Positions 38,105-46,127 of a stretch of DNA of 64,000 bases are shown piece by piece. The number at the start of each line of letters is the position of its first letter. Position 1 is the first letter of the stretch. The notes beneath the pieces were generated by a model. It was not told where the DNA came from, did not search any database, and was given only the letters and a program-made list of their open reading frames with translations. Made by a program: the position numbers and the translations under genes. Source of the stretch: Candidatus Babelota bacterium (GTDB lineage Bacteria; Babelota; Babeliae; Babelales; Vermiphilaceae); NCBI GenBank assembly GCA_003963225.1, contig RXKB01000023.1, positions 39,684-103,683 of the forward strand, read 5' to 3'.

Positions 38105-39166
38105 TTAGTTTCCCACTTCAGCTATCTTTGGTAAAGTAAGACCAAAACCTTCACCATTTCTAGTCGAAGCTGCAAATAGGTTATAAATCTTCTTACGCAA
38201 TTCTATTTTCTCTGCTTTTTTAGCGTCTGCAGCAAGTTTATAAGAAGTCCTATCAAATTCTTCAATCTTTTCAACCATTGCTGCAATATTAGAACTTAAA
38301 CGAGCTTTTGCTCCAGTTTCTAATGCATTGTGAATATTGTGTGCAGCTGTAATCTTAGATTTCTCCACATCCTCAGCTAAAGAACCATTTGAGTATCTCT
38401 TAACAAGCTTTGTAATAGGATCTTTACTATCCTTAGAATTTTTGTCCTTATCTTTGTCCTTATCTTTATCTCCTTTATCTTTGTCCTTATCTTCTTTTTT
38501 ATCTTCTTTCTTATTGTAAATTATAAAAGCTCCATCCAGTACAACTAGAAAATAGTGAGCAAATGTTACATAGATTGAAGTAATCATAGGGTATTGCATA
38601 GCACCAGACGGTGAGAACATTGGCGATAACCCTATACTTTGATAATATGACGACATGTCATTAAATGGATTTAAATCCAAGATGTATAAACTTAATAATT
38701 GAGTCTGTTTTAGACCATTTGCAATTAGCAATACATTTATATATGGTAGCGCAATTGTTCCGAATACTGCCATAATAAATATAAACAAGGTAGCTGCTCG
38801 CTTTTTATTCTCTTTAGCAAATAAATCTGCAAAGAATGTTGGTAACATCAAACCACAAGTTATGGCAGCAATTGCTATAACCATGTGAGATAATATCCTA
38901 GCTAGAGGATTCACTTGTACTTCTCCTGAAGGAGTAATTGAAGCAGCCATAAGAGCTTCAGCAAAATTTATTATAAAACAAGTTATAATAAATACAGAAA
39001 CTTTCTCTCTAAGAAACAAGTTATTCACTATGTCTCCGAAAGTAAGTTCTGGATTCTTTTTTATTAGTGTTCTAGCCCACCATATAACGCCAAGTAGCAT
39101 AGCTAAACCTAGCATGATGATAGTGGAATAACTGGTCACTACACCTTGAACATCTTGATTATCCAT
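38105..39166 (-). CDS. Polytopic membrane protein with Lys/Asp repeat
   Basis: ATG at 39166; 353 residues. Five membrane segments are likely: IIMLGLAMLLGVIWW, VFIITCFIINFAEALM, MVIAIAAITCGLMLP, LFIFIMAVFGTIALPYI and YVTFAHYFLVVLDGAFII. After the last helix follows a repeat of Lys-Asp/Glu (about residues 217-247), then a helical cytoplasmic tail. No family is recognised. It precedes the two zinc proteins and follows the DNA polymerase gene by eight bases. Confidence 0.7.
   Translation of the reverse strand: MDNQDVQGVVTSYSTIIMLGLAMLLGVIWWARTLIKKNPELTFGDIVNNLFLREKVSVFIITCFIINFAEALMAASITPSGEVQVNPLARILSHMVIAIAAITCGLMLPTFFADLFAKENKKRAATLFIFIMAVFGTIALPYINVLLIANGLKQTQLLSLYILDLNPFNDMSSYYQSIGLSPMFSPSGAMQYPMITSIYVTFAHYFLVVLDGAFIIYNKKEDKKEDKDKDKGDKDKDKDKDKNSKDSKDPITKLVKRYSNGSLAEDVEKSKITAAHNIHNALETGAKARLSSNIAAMVEKIEEFDRTSYKLAADAKKAEKIELRKKIYNLFAASTRNGEGFGLTLPKIAEVGN
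38441..38511. repeat. Simple repeat encoding a Lys-Asp run
   Basis: Imperfect 12-base tandem repeats (plus strand tttgtccttatc and variants) encode the KDKDKDK segment of the membrane protein. Such tracts can change length by slippage. Confidence 0.75.
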
Positions 39167-39174
39167 TGTGAATG

Positions 39175-41133
39175 TTATTTAATTAAAAATTCAGAAATTT
39201 TTGGTACTGCAGTCATAGGCAGTTTTTTTACGAATACTTTTCCAGCATTCTCCATAGAGCGCTTTAATATTTTAGAAACTCTATTACTAATAGAAATGTC
39301 ACACTCAACATTTATTTCATCATGGACTATATTGACGATATATGCTCTATTTGACCAGCCTAGTTTTTCCATTTCTTTGTCAAATAATACGGCAGCCAAT
39401 TTTGTCATAGAACCGCCAGTCCCTTGTATTCTAAAGTTTTGTGCATCTCTTTCATACCCACCTTTTAACTTAAAATAAGTACTCCACACTTTAGACGGAA
39501 TCTTATACGACGGGTGAAGAAGTAAAGAATTATTTATAAATTGCTCTACATTTTTAAATTCATTGTAATCTTGTAAATATGATCTTCTTTTTGTTACACT
39601 ATCTATTAAATGATACCCTTTAGATAATGCAAACTTTTGTTGTTTTTCAAAATATAGTTTAAGAGCAGGATATGATGTGAAAAACATATTAATCCACTCT
39701 TGAGCTTGTTTCATAGAAACTTGTGCAGAGTCTGAAATTTTATGAGCAGATGCGCCGTAAGCTATTGCAAAATTTAACATCTTAGCAATAGGTCTATTTT
39801 GTGATGTTACTTCACCAAACATTTTTACAGCAGTGAAGCTATGGAAATCCCCATCACCATTTATAACAAAATCTATCATACTTTCTTCATTAGCATATTC
39901 TGCTAATATACGACTTTCTTGTGAAGAATAATCACAAACGATAAATGTTTTGTTTTTCTCTGCTACAAAGCATGCTCTAAACTCTTCAGTTGCAGGAATA
40001 TTCTGCATATTAGGATCAGAAGAAGATACTCTACCAGTGTTGAGTATTTGATAAATATCAGTATGAACTCTTTTAGATATAGGATTAACATTCGTTAAGA
40101 ACTTAAATCCGTATGTGTTTACTGCAGTTTGTAATTTTTTGTAAGATAGATAGATAGGTAAAATATCGTATTTAGATTTATACTTACCTACATGTGCTTT
40201 ACCTACAGTATTTTTATACACAATTTCTTGACCTATAGAATTCTTTTTATCAATAATCTGAATTGGTATATCTAATTCTTTAAACAAAGGTACGATTTGT
40301 TTGGAACTATTCCAATTAATTCCTAAGTAATGTTCTAAATTATTATCAATTAAATAACGGTTTAGTTGGTATTCTGTATCTGCTAATTGTTTTTTATTTT
40401 TGGCTAATAAATCTAGCCATTTTTGAGGATCTAATTTGATACCTCTTAATTCCCATCTAGCTACAACCTTAGTAAAATTGTTTTCAAGGCTAACTGTTTT
40501 AGTTAGTTGATTTTCTTTAACTTTCTTTAATATCTTAGGATATGCTAATGAAGGTATAACAACGTCTGCAGCAGAATACTTAATTAACTCTAAAGTAAGA
40601 TCATCATAAGCAAGCTTTTCATAATCTTTTACCGTATTCTTTGATACATAATTTTCGAATAAGCTTAATTGCTTCGAATTTAAATTTAAATTTAGATATT
40701 TTTCTGAGATGGCTGCTAATGACCACGAAGCTTTTAAACCACAATTCAACACAGCTTCAGCTAAACCTATATCATATATATTTTCTAATTCTACACCTAA
40801 ATGGTGTTTAATCATTTTAAAATCAAACTTAAGATTTACTCCTAGTTTAATAATAGATTTAGAAGTTAGAATTTTAGATATAAGTCCTATGTTAACATAT
40901 CTAGTATCTATTACGAACTGTTGATTCTCATCACCAATCTGTAATGATATTAGCATAGAAGTATACGGATCTAAACCAGATCCTATTCCTACATATAGTG
41001 GATGTACCGAGGTCTCAGTATCTACAGTAACTACCTTACATTTTCTAAGATAAGAATATGCTTGATTAATTGTAACATTTTCTACACCTTCTACTGAATA
41101 AGGAGCTATTAATTTTATTTTGGATAAATCCAT
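39175..41133 (-). CDS. Family A DNA polymerase with 3'-5' exonuclease
   Basis: ATG at 41133; 652 residues. The exonuclease domain has VVTVDTETS (D38, E40), GVNLKFDFKM and YSAADVVIPS. The polymerase domain has motif A FIVCDYSSQESRILAEY, the O-helix RPIAKMLNFAIAYG, and motif C IVHDEINVE. All catalytic residues are present. No 5'-3' exonuclease domain is visible, as in T7-type replicative enzymes. Family A polymerase is one of the two types used by crAss-like phages. It would be the replicative polymerase working with the primase and DnaB-type helicase nearby. Confidence 0.96.
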   Translation of the reverse strand: MDLSKIKLIAPYSVEGVENVTINQAYSYLRKCKVVTVDTETSVHPLYVGIGSGLDPYTSMLISLQIGDENQQFVIDTRYVNIGLISKILTSKSIIKLGVNLKFDFKMIKHHLGVELENIYDIGLAEAVLNCGLKASWSLAAISEKYLNLNLNSKQLSLFENYVSKNTVKDYEKLAYDDLTLELIKYSAADVVIPSLAYPKILKKVKENQLTKTVSLENNFTKVVARWELRGIKLDPQKWLDLLAKNKKQLADTEYQLNRYLIDNNLEHYLGINWNSSKQIVPLFKELDIPIQIIDKKNSIGQEIVYKNTVGKAHVGKYKSKYDILPIYLSYKKLQTAVNTYGFKFLTNVNPISKRVHTDIYQILNTGRVSSSDPNMQNIPATEEFRACFVAEKNKTFIVCDYSSQESRILAEYANEESMIDFVINGDGDFHSFTAVKMFGEVTSQNRPIAKMLNFAIAYGASAHKISDSAQVSMKQAQEWINMFFTSYPALKLYFEKQQKFALSKGYHLIDSVTKRRSYLQDYNEFKNVEQFINNSLLLHPSYKIPSKVWSTYFKLKGGYERDAQNFRIQGTGGSMTKLAAVLFDKEMEKLGWSNRAYIVNIVHDEINVECDISISNRVSKILKRSMENAGKVFVKKLPMTAVPKISEFLIK

Positions 41134-41151
41134 TAAAAATGATTAAAACAT

Positions 41152-41160
41152 CATCTTCGG
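41152..41160 (-). promoter_or_regulatory. CCGAAGATG motif
   Basis: The minus strand reads TTTAACCGAAGATGATG, about 18 bases upstream of the polymerase ATG at 41133. The TTTAACCGAA part matches the site at 35122. Confidence 0.4.
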
Positions 41161-41526
41161 TTAAATGTCTTCAGCTAAAATTCTTTCGACATTTCTATAA
41201 CGTATTCTTGTTAAAAGTTGATATGAACTAATAGTTCCTGGGTTTATGGTAAATTTCTTACCATTCTTCTCTCCAGTCTCAATAATGCCTATATTTAGTA
41301 AGGCTTGACCAAAATGAGTTTTTGGGTTATCTTCTAGGTATTTGGTTATAAATTGTAATATTTCATTGTTACATTCAACAATGGTAGATTTCTGTTTTTT
41401 GGGATGACTCTCTTCCTTTTTGGATGGCTTCATTATCATATAAACAATTAGTACGATAAGTAGCATTCCTAAGAAGTAAATAATCATCTCAGGATTTTCG
41501 TTTGCCCACATTTTAAGTTTTTCCAT
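41161..41526 (-). CDS. Membrane-anchored winged-helix-like protein
   Basis: ATG at 41526 is preferred over a TTG at 41550. The 121-residue protein has an N-terminal membrane helix (MIIYFLGMLLIVLIVYMIM), a basic linker, then a C-terminal domain with helical and strand features (EILQFITKYL, QALLNIGIIETG, RNVERILAEDI). Function unknown. It lies between the polymerase and the cyclotransferase-like gene. Confidence 0.6.
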   Translation of the reverse strand: MEKLKMWANENPEMIIYFLGMLLIVLIVYMIMKPSKKEESHPKKQKSTIVECNNEILQFITKYLEDNPKTHFGQALLNIGIIETGEKNGKKFTINPGTISSYQLLTRIRYRNVERILAEDI

Positions 41527-41528
41527 AA

Positions 41529-41975
41529 TTATTGTTTTTGAATTTCCCAATTACCAGAAGGGATCTCTGGAAAAGACCCTTTAGGAGATTGATTAATTAC
41601 GTTAAGAAGTCTATTACCGGCTATATAAATAAAAGCTTTTTTGCCTTCACTAATAAAATAAGAATGTAAATCAAATAAATTGTTTTCTCTTGTGTCGTTA
41701 TAGCCTTCTAAAATATTAATTGTATTTAATACTAATCTTGTAACTTTATACAATTCTCCATGTATTTCTGGACCGTCTTTATCAAATACTAATGCTGGAT
41801 ATTGATTGTTTATATTCAATAGCTTAAACGTTCCTTGACGTATTGTTGTTTCTTCAATAAATTCAGATCCTTTTACATCTAGATATCTGTGATTACTACC
41901 ACCTCTTTTTAAAGTTCCGTAAACAAATACGAAGATATCCTCTTCTTGTTCTTGTTTGTTTTTCTTTTTAGGCAT
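41529..41975 (-). CDS. Gamma-glutamylcyclotransferase-like (AIG2/BtrG) protein
   Basis: ATG at 41975; 148 residues. The N terminus contains FVFVYGTLKRGGSNHRYL, the YGTLxxG signature of the cyclotransferase fold, then FKLLNINNQYPALV and EIHGELYKV, and ILEGYN, where the conserved catalytic Glu lies. This fold cleaves gamma-glutamyl amines or peptides with release of 5-oxoproline. In other genomes it is found with amidoligases and ATP-grasp enzymes, as here. Confidence 0.83.
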   Translation of the reverse strand: MPKKKNKQEQEEDIFVFVYGTLKRGGSNHRYLDVKGSEFIEETTIRQGTFKLLNINNQYPALVFDKDGPEIHGELYKVTRLVLNTINILEGYNDTRENNLFDLHSYFISEGKKAFIYIAGNRLLNVINQSPKGSFPEIPSGNWEIQKQ

Positions 41976-41976
41976 A

Positions 41977-42624
41977 TTACTCGATTAATAAATTAATAAT
42001 AGATTTTTTTAACTCGACTAATTTTTCAGTAGCTGCATTTTTTTCAGCAGCTTTATTTTGAAATTTCTTTTGCCAATTAGGTACAGCAATTTCGTAGTTT
42101 TTACAAGATTCTTGTAAAGATGTGTTTATTGATGCTAATTCTTCATTTCGTGCAACTGCTTCTCTAAGACTTGCTTTGTAGCTTTGATGAGTCTCTTCTG
42201 CAGTTTTTTTAAATTCTGTAAAATCTGTTTTACAATTTTCAAATTTCTTCTGCCAATTAACTATAGCAGTTTCATAGCTTTTACAAGCATCTTGTAGGGC
42301 TGTGTTTTTTAATGTTAATTCTGAAACTTCTCCATTAAGTCTTTCAACTTCTTTTTTTAATTCTTCAGTTTTCTTTTCAAATTTATCAACTAATTCTTTC
42401 TCAAAATTTTCTGTAATTTTAACAATATGTGCTTCAGCTCTTAGCCTTCCTTCGATTTCAACTTTTATAGCTTCTTTCAAACTACGTACTTCATTTTCTA
42501 ACATAGTTTTCTTCTTTACCCTTTCAAAGTATTTATTTTTTAAACTTATATTTTCTGATGCTAGTCTTGAAACTTCTTCTGAGAGTTTTTCGACTTCCAC
42601 TTTTAATCCTAGAATTGTAACCAT
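41977..42624 (-). CDS. Coiled-coil protein with internal duplication
   Basis: ATG at 42624; 215 residues. Almost the whole chain is a coiled coil (Leu/Glu/Lys heptads). A unit is duplicated: NTALQDACKSYETAIVNWQK and NTSLQESCKNYEIAVPNWQK occur about 65 residues apart. The product may be a scaffold or spacer. It ends one base before the cyclotransferase start. Confidence 0.65.
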   Translation of the reverse strand: MVTILGLKVEVEKLSEEVSRLASENISLKNKYFERVKKKTMLENEVRSLKEAIKVEIEGRLRAEAHIVKITENFEKELVDKFEKKTEELKKEVERLNGEVSELTLKNTALQDACKSYETAIVNWQKKFENCKTDFTEFKKTAEETHQSYKASLREAVARNEELASINTSLQESCKNYEIAVPNWQKKFQNKAAEKNAATEKLVELKKSIINLLIE

Positions 42625-42640
42625 AAGGTAATTTTTATTG

Positions 42641-42967
42641 TTAGTAAATCTCTTTCCCGTTTACCTTAAGAAATGAATCTTTAGGTAGTTTATCCAGTTC
42701 ATCAATTTCTTTGTTTGCTACTGGACCTATTTTATGTAGTACTCTAACTTTGTACGTGCTAGATGCATTTGGTATTGTACCGTCTACGAATTCTACTTGA
42801 TATCTATCAAAGCGATAGACTAGTTGTTTTTGAGTAGGTGATTCGTATTCTGTTTCAGATTTGAGAATAATAGGTAGGCCAAGGCTAATCAATTTGACTA
42901 GCCTGGCTTTCCCTATCAATTCAGTTTGTAATTCGTCGTGGTAAATATTTACAACCTCTCCAATCAT
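42641..42967 (-). CDS. Unknown protein related to the 48681-50546 small-barrel group
   Basis: ATG at 42967 (MIGEVVNIYHD) is chosen; a longer GTG-started frame overlaps the peptidase gene and is unlikely. The 108-residue product has a GEVVNI opening and an IGKARLVKLISLGLPIIL segment like the pattern seen in the four genes at 48681-50546, followed by beta-rich sequence. A small beta-barrel fold is possible. Confidence 0.5.
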   Translation of the reverse strand: MIGEVVNIYHDELQTELIGKARLVKLISLGLPIILKSETEYESPTQKQLVYRFDRYQVEFVDGTIPNASSTYKVRVLHKIGPVANKEIDELDKLPKDSFLKVNGKEIY

Positions 42968-42968
42968 A

Positions 42969-43661
42969 TTATAACTTATACATATGAATGTGCAATCCAG
43001 TCGCACGTCTATTTTCAAATATATATTCACTAAATCTATCTCTAAATTCGTCTAATCGACGAGATCTAGGTTTATCTTCCACGTAAAAAGAAAGCTTATG
43101 GTCTTGCAGCCATTCTAGGCCCCCGGGGCTTATAAGCCATTCTAACATATTGCGGCCATGTTTATCCATGTTGATATCGATGGCTTCGCCTGTGGAGTGT
43201 TTGGAGTGCTTGCAATAGAGCCTCCGCATTGAGGTTATTAAAACACTTCCAGGTCCATTATAAGATTTAAGTGCTTTACATAGCGAACTATGTAAGTATC
43301 TGTCAACGTTAGATGCCACTCTAAATCCTTCAAAAGACATTATTGACGATTTTTTGGATTTATTGATCTTGCGATTCTTAGCAACGTTGTCAGATTTTTT
43401 ATTTGAACGGTTTTCGTGCTTCTGGACAGTAAGTTCTGCTAAGGAGTCCACATTACATTGATAGTAATCTATAATCTCTAACAATTCATCTGTTTTTTGC
43501 ACAGTCATTTGATGGGTTTCTTTAATTTCTGTATACAAATAAGTACAAGTTGCTAATAGCAGCATATTCATAAATATAGATACTAATTGAAATTGAGAAA
43601 GTTTGAATTCTTTAATCTTGGATTCTATTTTCTCTGTAACCCATTTTGAAGCTAAATACAT
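42969..43661 (-). CDS. Membrane-anchored M15-type peptidase (D-Ala-D-Ala carboxypeptidase-like)
   Basis: ATG at 43661; 230 residues. An N-terminal hydrophobic stretch (VSIFMNMLLLATCTYLY) is an anchor. The C-terminal domain has KHSTGEAIDINMDKHG (the H-x6-D pattern of M15 zinc peptidases) and GLHIHMYKL, the second metal-binding H-x-H. This type of enzyme cleaves D-Ala-D-Ala or related peptidoglycan peptides. The N-terminal anchor suggests it is held at the inner membrane. It could act in lysis or surface modification. Confidence 0.8.
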   Translation of the reverse strand: MYLASKWVTEKIESKIKEFKLSQFQLVSIFMNMLLLATCTYLYTEIKETHQMTVQKTDELLEIIDYYQCNVDSLAELTVQKHENRSNKKSDNVAKNRKINKSKKSSIMSFEGFRVASNVDRYLHSSLCKALKSYNGPGSVLITSMRRLYCKHSKHSTGEAIDINMDKHGRNMLEWLISPGGLEWLQDHKLSFYVEDKPRSRRLDEFRDRFSEYIFENRRATGLHIHMYKL

Positions 43662-43670
43662 AATATTAAT

Positions 43671-43711
43671 TTAAGTAATTTCAAAACACACTTTAAACTG
43701 ATCTGTTTCAC
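43671..43711 (-). CDS. Possible exon 2 of a small intron-split gene
   Basis: If the intron ends at 43712, exon 2 reads ...C-ETDQFKVCFEIT and a TAA. Joined to exon 1 (MGLKIRFG) the frame is preserved and gives a 21-residue peptide, possibly longer if a non-standard start upstream is used. Boundaries are inferred. Confidence 0.35.
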
Positions 43712-44678
43712 CCTCAGCAGGCGCAGACATTTAATATCTGCGGTCAGGTGTGTATAGCATACGAAGCTAAGCAGTAGGAAAATATTTATTAATATTTCTA
43801 CTGAAAGTATGTAATTCTGGAAAGGAGGCATTTGCCTTCATGGTGTTAGCTTTAGAAGAAATTATCCATATATTACCTTTAACATATCCTAAAGTATTAT
43901 CGATTCTATCTATAGAAGGAGAATTTCCATTTCTTCCTGAGATATGATCATAATTTAGAGGAATTTCTAATAAAGGGCAATAATCTGGAATAATAATATC
44001 ATCTATAGTTAGATTAAAATCTAAATTTCTACTTTTAGCAGATTTCTCAGCTCGTTTTAATATGTATTTCGTTAATCTATCTGTATAATCTTTTCTTCCT
44101 TTAGCTCTTCCACATGAATAACATTGATAACCAACACCATCAGGTCTTGATTTATCTCTCTTAAATTTACCTAATGGTTTTTCTATTTGACAAGTAAAAC
44201 ATTTTCTATAACCTTTTAAAAGGAGTTCTTCTGATCTATTTTTTACTGAAGATCTACTACAATGTTTACAAGTATGCCATTTTCCATCTTTGGATGCCTT
44301 ATCATTATAAAAAGAATCTAATTCTTTTTCTTTATGACATCTTTTACAAATTTTCATGTAATTTAATTAATATAATATTCACTTCCATGGTTTCCCATGT
44401 TGTCGGACTATCCCATCTTCCTATTAGGAAGGAGTGATTATAGTCTCTGAACGTCCCCTTTCAGGTTTCGCTGCGGATTGCCTTATCTTTCGACTTAGGG
44501 TTCCCGACAATTTACACTCTTATTCGACATACATTACTGTATGAAGGGCCCATCGTTTGAAGCCTTGTCAGTTCAAAGAATCTCTGCTTTTTGGAAAGCA
44601 GGATTATTGTGATTCCTCGGTGTGAACTTTTCAACGTATACTCGATTGGATGGCGTAGTATCTCCTACGATTTTTGGC
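43712..44678 (-). mobile_element. Group I intron with HNH gene
   Basis: The minus strand has strong core elements: AAATTGTCGGGAACCC (P), GGCAATCCGCAGCGAAACC (Q/R) and ACGTTCAGAGACTATAATC (S/P7) at about 44416-44516. Before them are well-formed hairpins (CGTAG/CTACG; CTGCTTT/AAAGCAG) and after the HNH gene a CGCAGA/TCTGCG hairpin. The proposed 5' exon ends GGGT, like intron 1, and the intron ends in G. Splice sites are not certain, but the core is unambiguous. Confidence 0.85.
43767..44357 (-). CDS. HNH endonuclease (group I intron-encoded)
   Basis: ATG at 44357; 196 residues. The N-terminal half has three Cys pairs (CKRCH, CKHCS, CFTCQ and CYSCG) forming zinc fingers, and the C-terminal half an HNH-type segment: DYCPLLEIPL, SPSIDRIDNTLGYVKGNIW and ISSKANTMK, with the SIDRID...N..I pattern. 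It is inside the group I intron. It is not close to the HNH of intron 1, so the introns have independent nucleases. Confidence 0.87.
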   Translation of the reverse strand: MKICKRCHKEKELDSFYNDKASKDGKWHTCKHCSRSSVKNRSEELLLKGYRKCFTCQIEKPLGKFKRDKSRPDGVGYQCYSCGRAKGRKDYTDRLTKYILKRAEKSAKSRNLDFNLTIDDIIIPDYCPLLEIPLNYDHISGRNGNSPSIDRIDNTLGYVKGNIWIISSKANTMKANASFPELHTFSRNINKYFPTA

Positions 44679-44703
44679 ACCCAAACCGAATCTTTAATCC
44701 CAT
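44679..44703 (-). CDS. Possible exon 1 of a small intron-split gene
   Basis: ATG at 44703 preceded by GAAGAG opens MGLKIRFG and reaches the proposed 5' splice site after GGGT. The same frame is open upstream to about 44785 with protein-like content (ISQAREEMGLKIRF) but no standard start. Very short, uncertain. Confidence 0.35.
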
Positions 44704-44771
44704 CTCTTCACGAGCCTGAGATATATGCTCTTTTATAATATAGAAGTTTTCCTTCTTTATTTGTAATTTGT

Positions 44772-46127
44772 TTAATACCGTCTAGACCGTATCCGATACC
44801 TAGCGGCTTGTGCGTTTGTACGTCTCGAAGAACTAGAAATTGGTTTGCGGCTATTAGATCCACTATTCATTGTTCTAGCTTTTTCGGCGTTCAGTTCTTC
44901 TTCACGTTTTCTTTTGAGTAATTCATCGCGTTTAATTTTTAGTTTAGAAATTGGTTCCAAGTCAGAAGCTGTAACGACTTTGTCGACTACAGCTTTAGTT
45001 TTTAAATGTTTTTGTCTTTTTAAATACCAGTTTTGTAATACTGGATGAGTTATCACATCAAAGATGTGTATATCTGATTCTATAGGTTTATCAAAATCGT
45101 ATGCGTATTGGCATAAACACTGTAACGCTAAAATCCAATTTTCTAATTGATAAATATCAGAGGTTGCATTTACAAATCTGAATTCTTGAAAATTTGCATT
45201 AGATTTGGTTGGATATAGAGCATTATATTTTACACCATAATGATTAAACACATAATAAATGACGTCATTTATTGATGTATAACGAGAAGTAAAAAATTTA
45301 CAATAATGATTATCTATTCTGTGTCTTGGTACTATATGTATAAATCCAGGTTCCAAATATACAAATAAAGTTAATAGTCTGGTAAGATATTGCCTTTTAT
45401 TTGCAATATTTAATGTCGGAAGTTTGAAGTTTATATGCAATCCACATGAAGGGTTAACAAACATACAAGGATTCCCATCATTAGCTTTAACTTTGAAAAG
45501 AAAAAAAGCTTTTCGCAATTCTTTGAAATCATACAAAGCTGGTGTAGAAAATTCTATTTTATAAGCAGCTGTAGAAAGTGTTAAGCTAATTTCTTCATCC
45601 AAAGTTGGAGATTTTGTAATACGTTTAATATTACTGGTAAGGACTTTTAGGTACTCCTTAGTTTCAGCTAAACTGTTTTTTATATCTTCTGGTACTTTTT
45701 CCATATCTTCAGGAGATAATGTATAATTAACCGCTGCATCTCCTCTATAATTTAAATTATTTATACTTTTTGTATCTATTGTATATGGAAACTTACCTTC
45801 AGTAGCTAATTTCTTTAACTTTTCTTCATCTACTTTAATACTACCATCATGATGTAGATACCAATAAGGATATGGGTATGGATCGCCAATAGAATCACCA
45901 TTACTACTAGGATTTATAGAACATCCAACAGATTTCATTAATTGCCCCATTGTAATACGATCATAAGCCGTCCAAGCTTCTATCTCTACGTATGGTAAAA
46001 AGTTTGTATCAATTTTAGGTCTAGGGTTTTGTCTGAGGAATTTAGCTAACTCAAGACGAGTTAATTCATCCTCTAATATTTTTCCGTCTTCTAAGCATTT
46101 TAAAGCTTTTTCAGTTATATTCGGCAT
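44772..46127 (-). CDS. Amidoligase-family protein (COOH-NH2 ligase)
   Basis: ATG at 46127; 451 residues. The N-terminal third has YVEIEAW and WYLHHDGSIK (E-x-E and the D-G-S motif of amidoligases), then CGLHINFKLP (the HxH-type metal or substrate motif), RHRIDNHYC and NFQEFRFVN (the R-x-R and E-F-R motifs near the active site). The Ser/Arg-rich C terminus is low complexity. This glutamine-synthetase-like fold joins carboxyl and amino groups with ATP. It overlaps the next amidoligase by 17 bases, an operon arrangement pointing to joint function. Confidence 0.72.
   Translation of the reverse strand: MPNITEKALKCLEDGKILEDELTRLELAKFLRQNPRPKIDTNFLPYVEIEAWTAYDRITMGQLMKSVGCSINPSSNGDSIGDPYPYPYWYLHHDGSIKVDEEKLKKLATEGKFPYTIDTKSINNLNYRGDAAVNYTLSPEDMEKVPEDIKNSLAETKEYLKVLTSNIKRITKSPTLDEEISLTLSTAAYKIEFSTPALYDFKELRKAFFLFKVKANDGNPCMFVNPSCGLHINFKLPTLNIANKRQYLTRLLTLFVYLEPGFIHIVPRHRIDNHYCKFFTSRYTSINDVIYYVFNHYGVKYNALYPTKSNANFQEFRFVNATSDIYQLENWILALQCLCQYAYDFDKPIESDIHIFDVITHPVLQNWYLKRQKHLKTKAVVDKVVTASDLEPISKLKIKRDELLKRKREEELNAEKARTMNSGSNSRKPISSSSRRTNAQAARYRIRSRRY

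Noticed and set aside
43031..43090. Possible upstream start for gene 42641
   Set aside because: The longer GTG form (43030) runs in another frame through the end of the peptidase gene; the ATG at 42967 sits right after that gene's stop.
44530..44880. A minus-strand frame overlapping the amidoligase end and running into the intron, protein-like if TGA is read as Trp twice
   Set aside because: TGA clearly acts as a stop elsewhere (ATGA overlaps at 55235, 57447, 60886 and 61095), late genes contain no in-frame TGA, and the stretch forms RNA hairpins (CGTAG/CTACG, CTGCTTT/AAAGCAG) fitting the group I intron. Reassignment is not supported.
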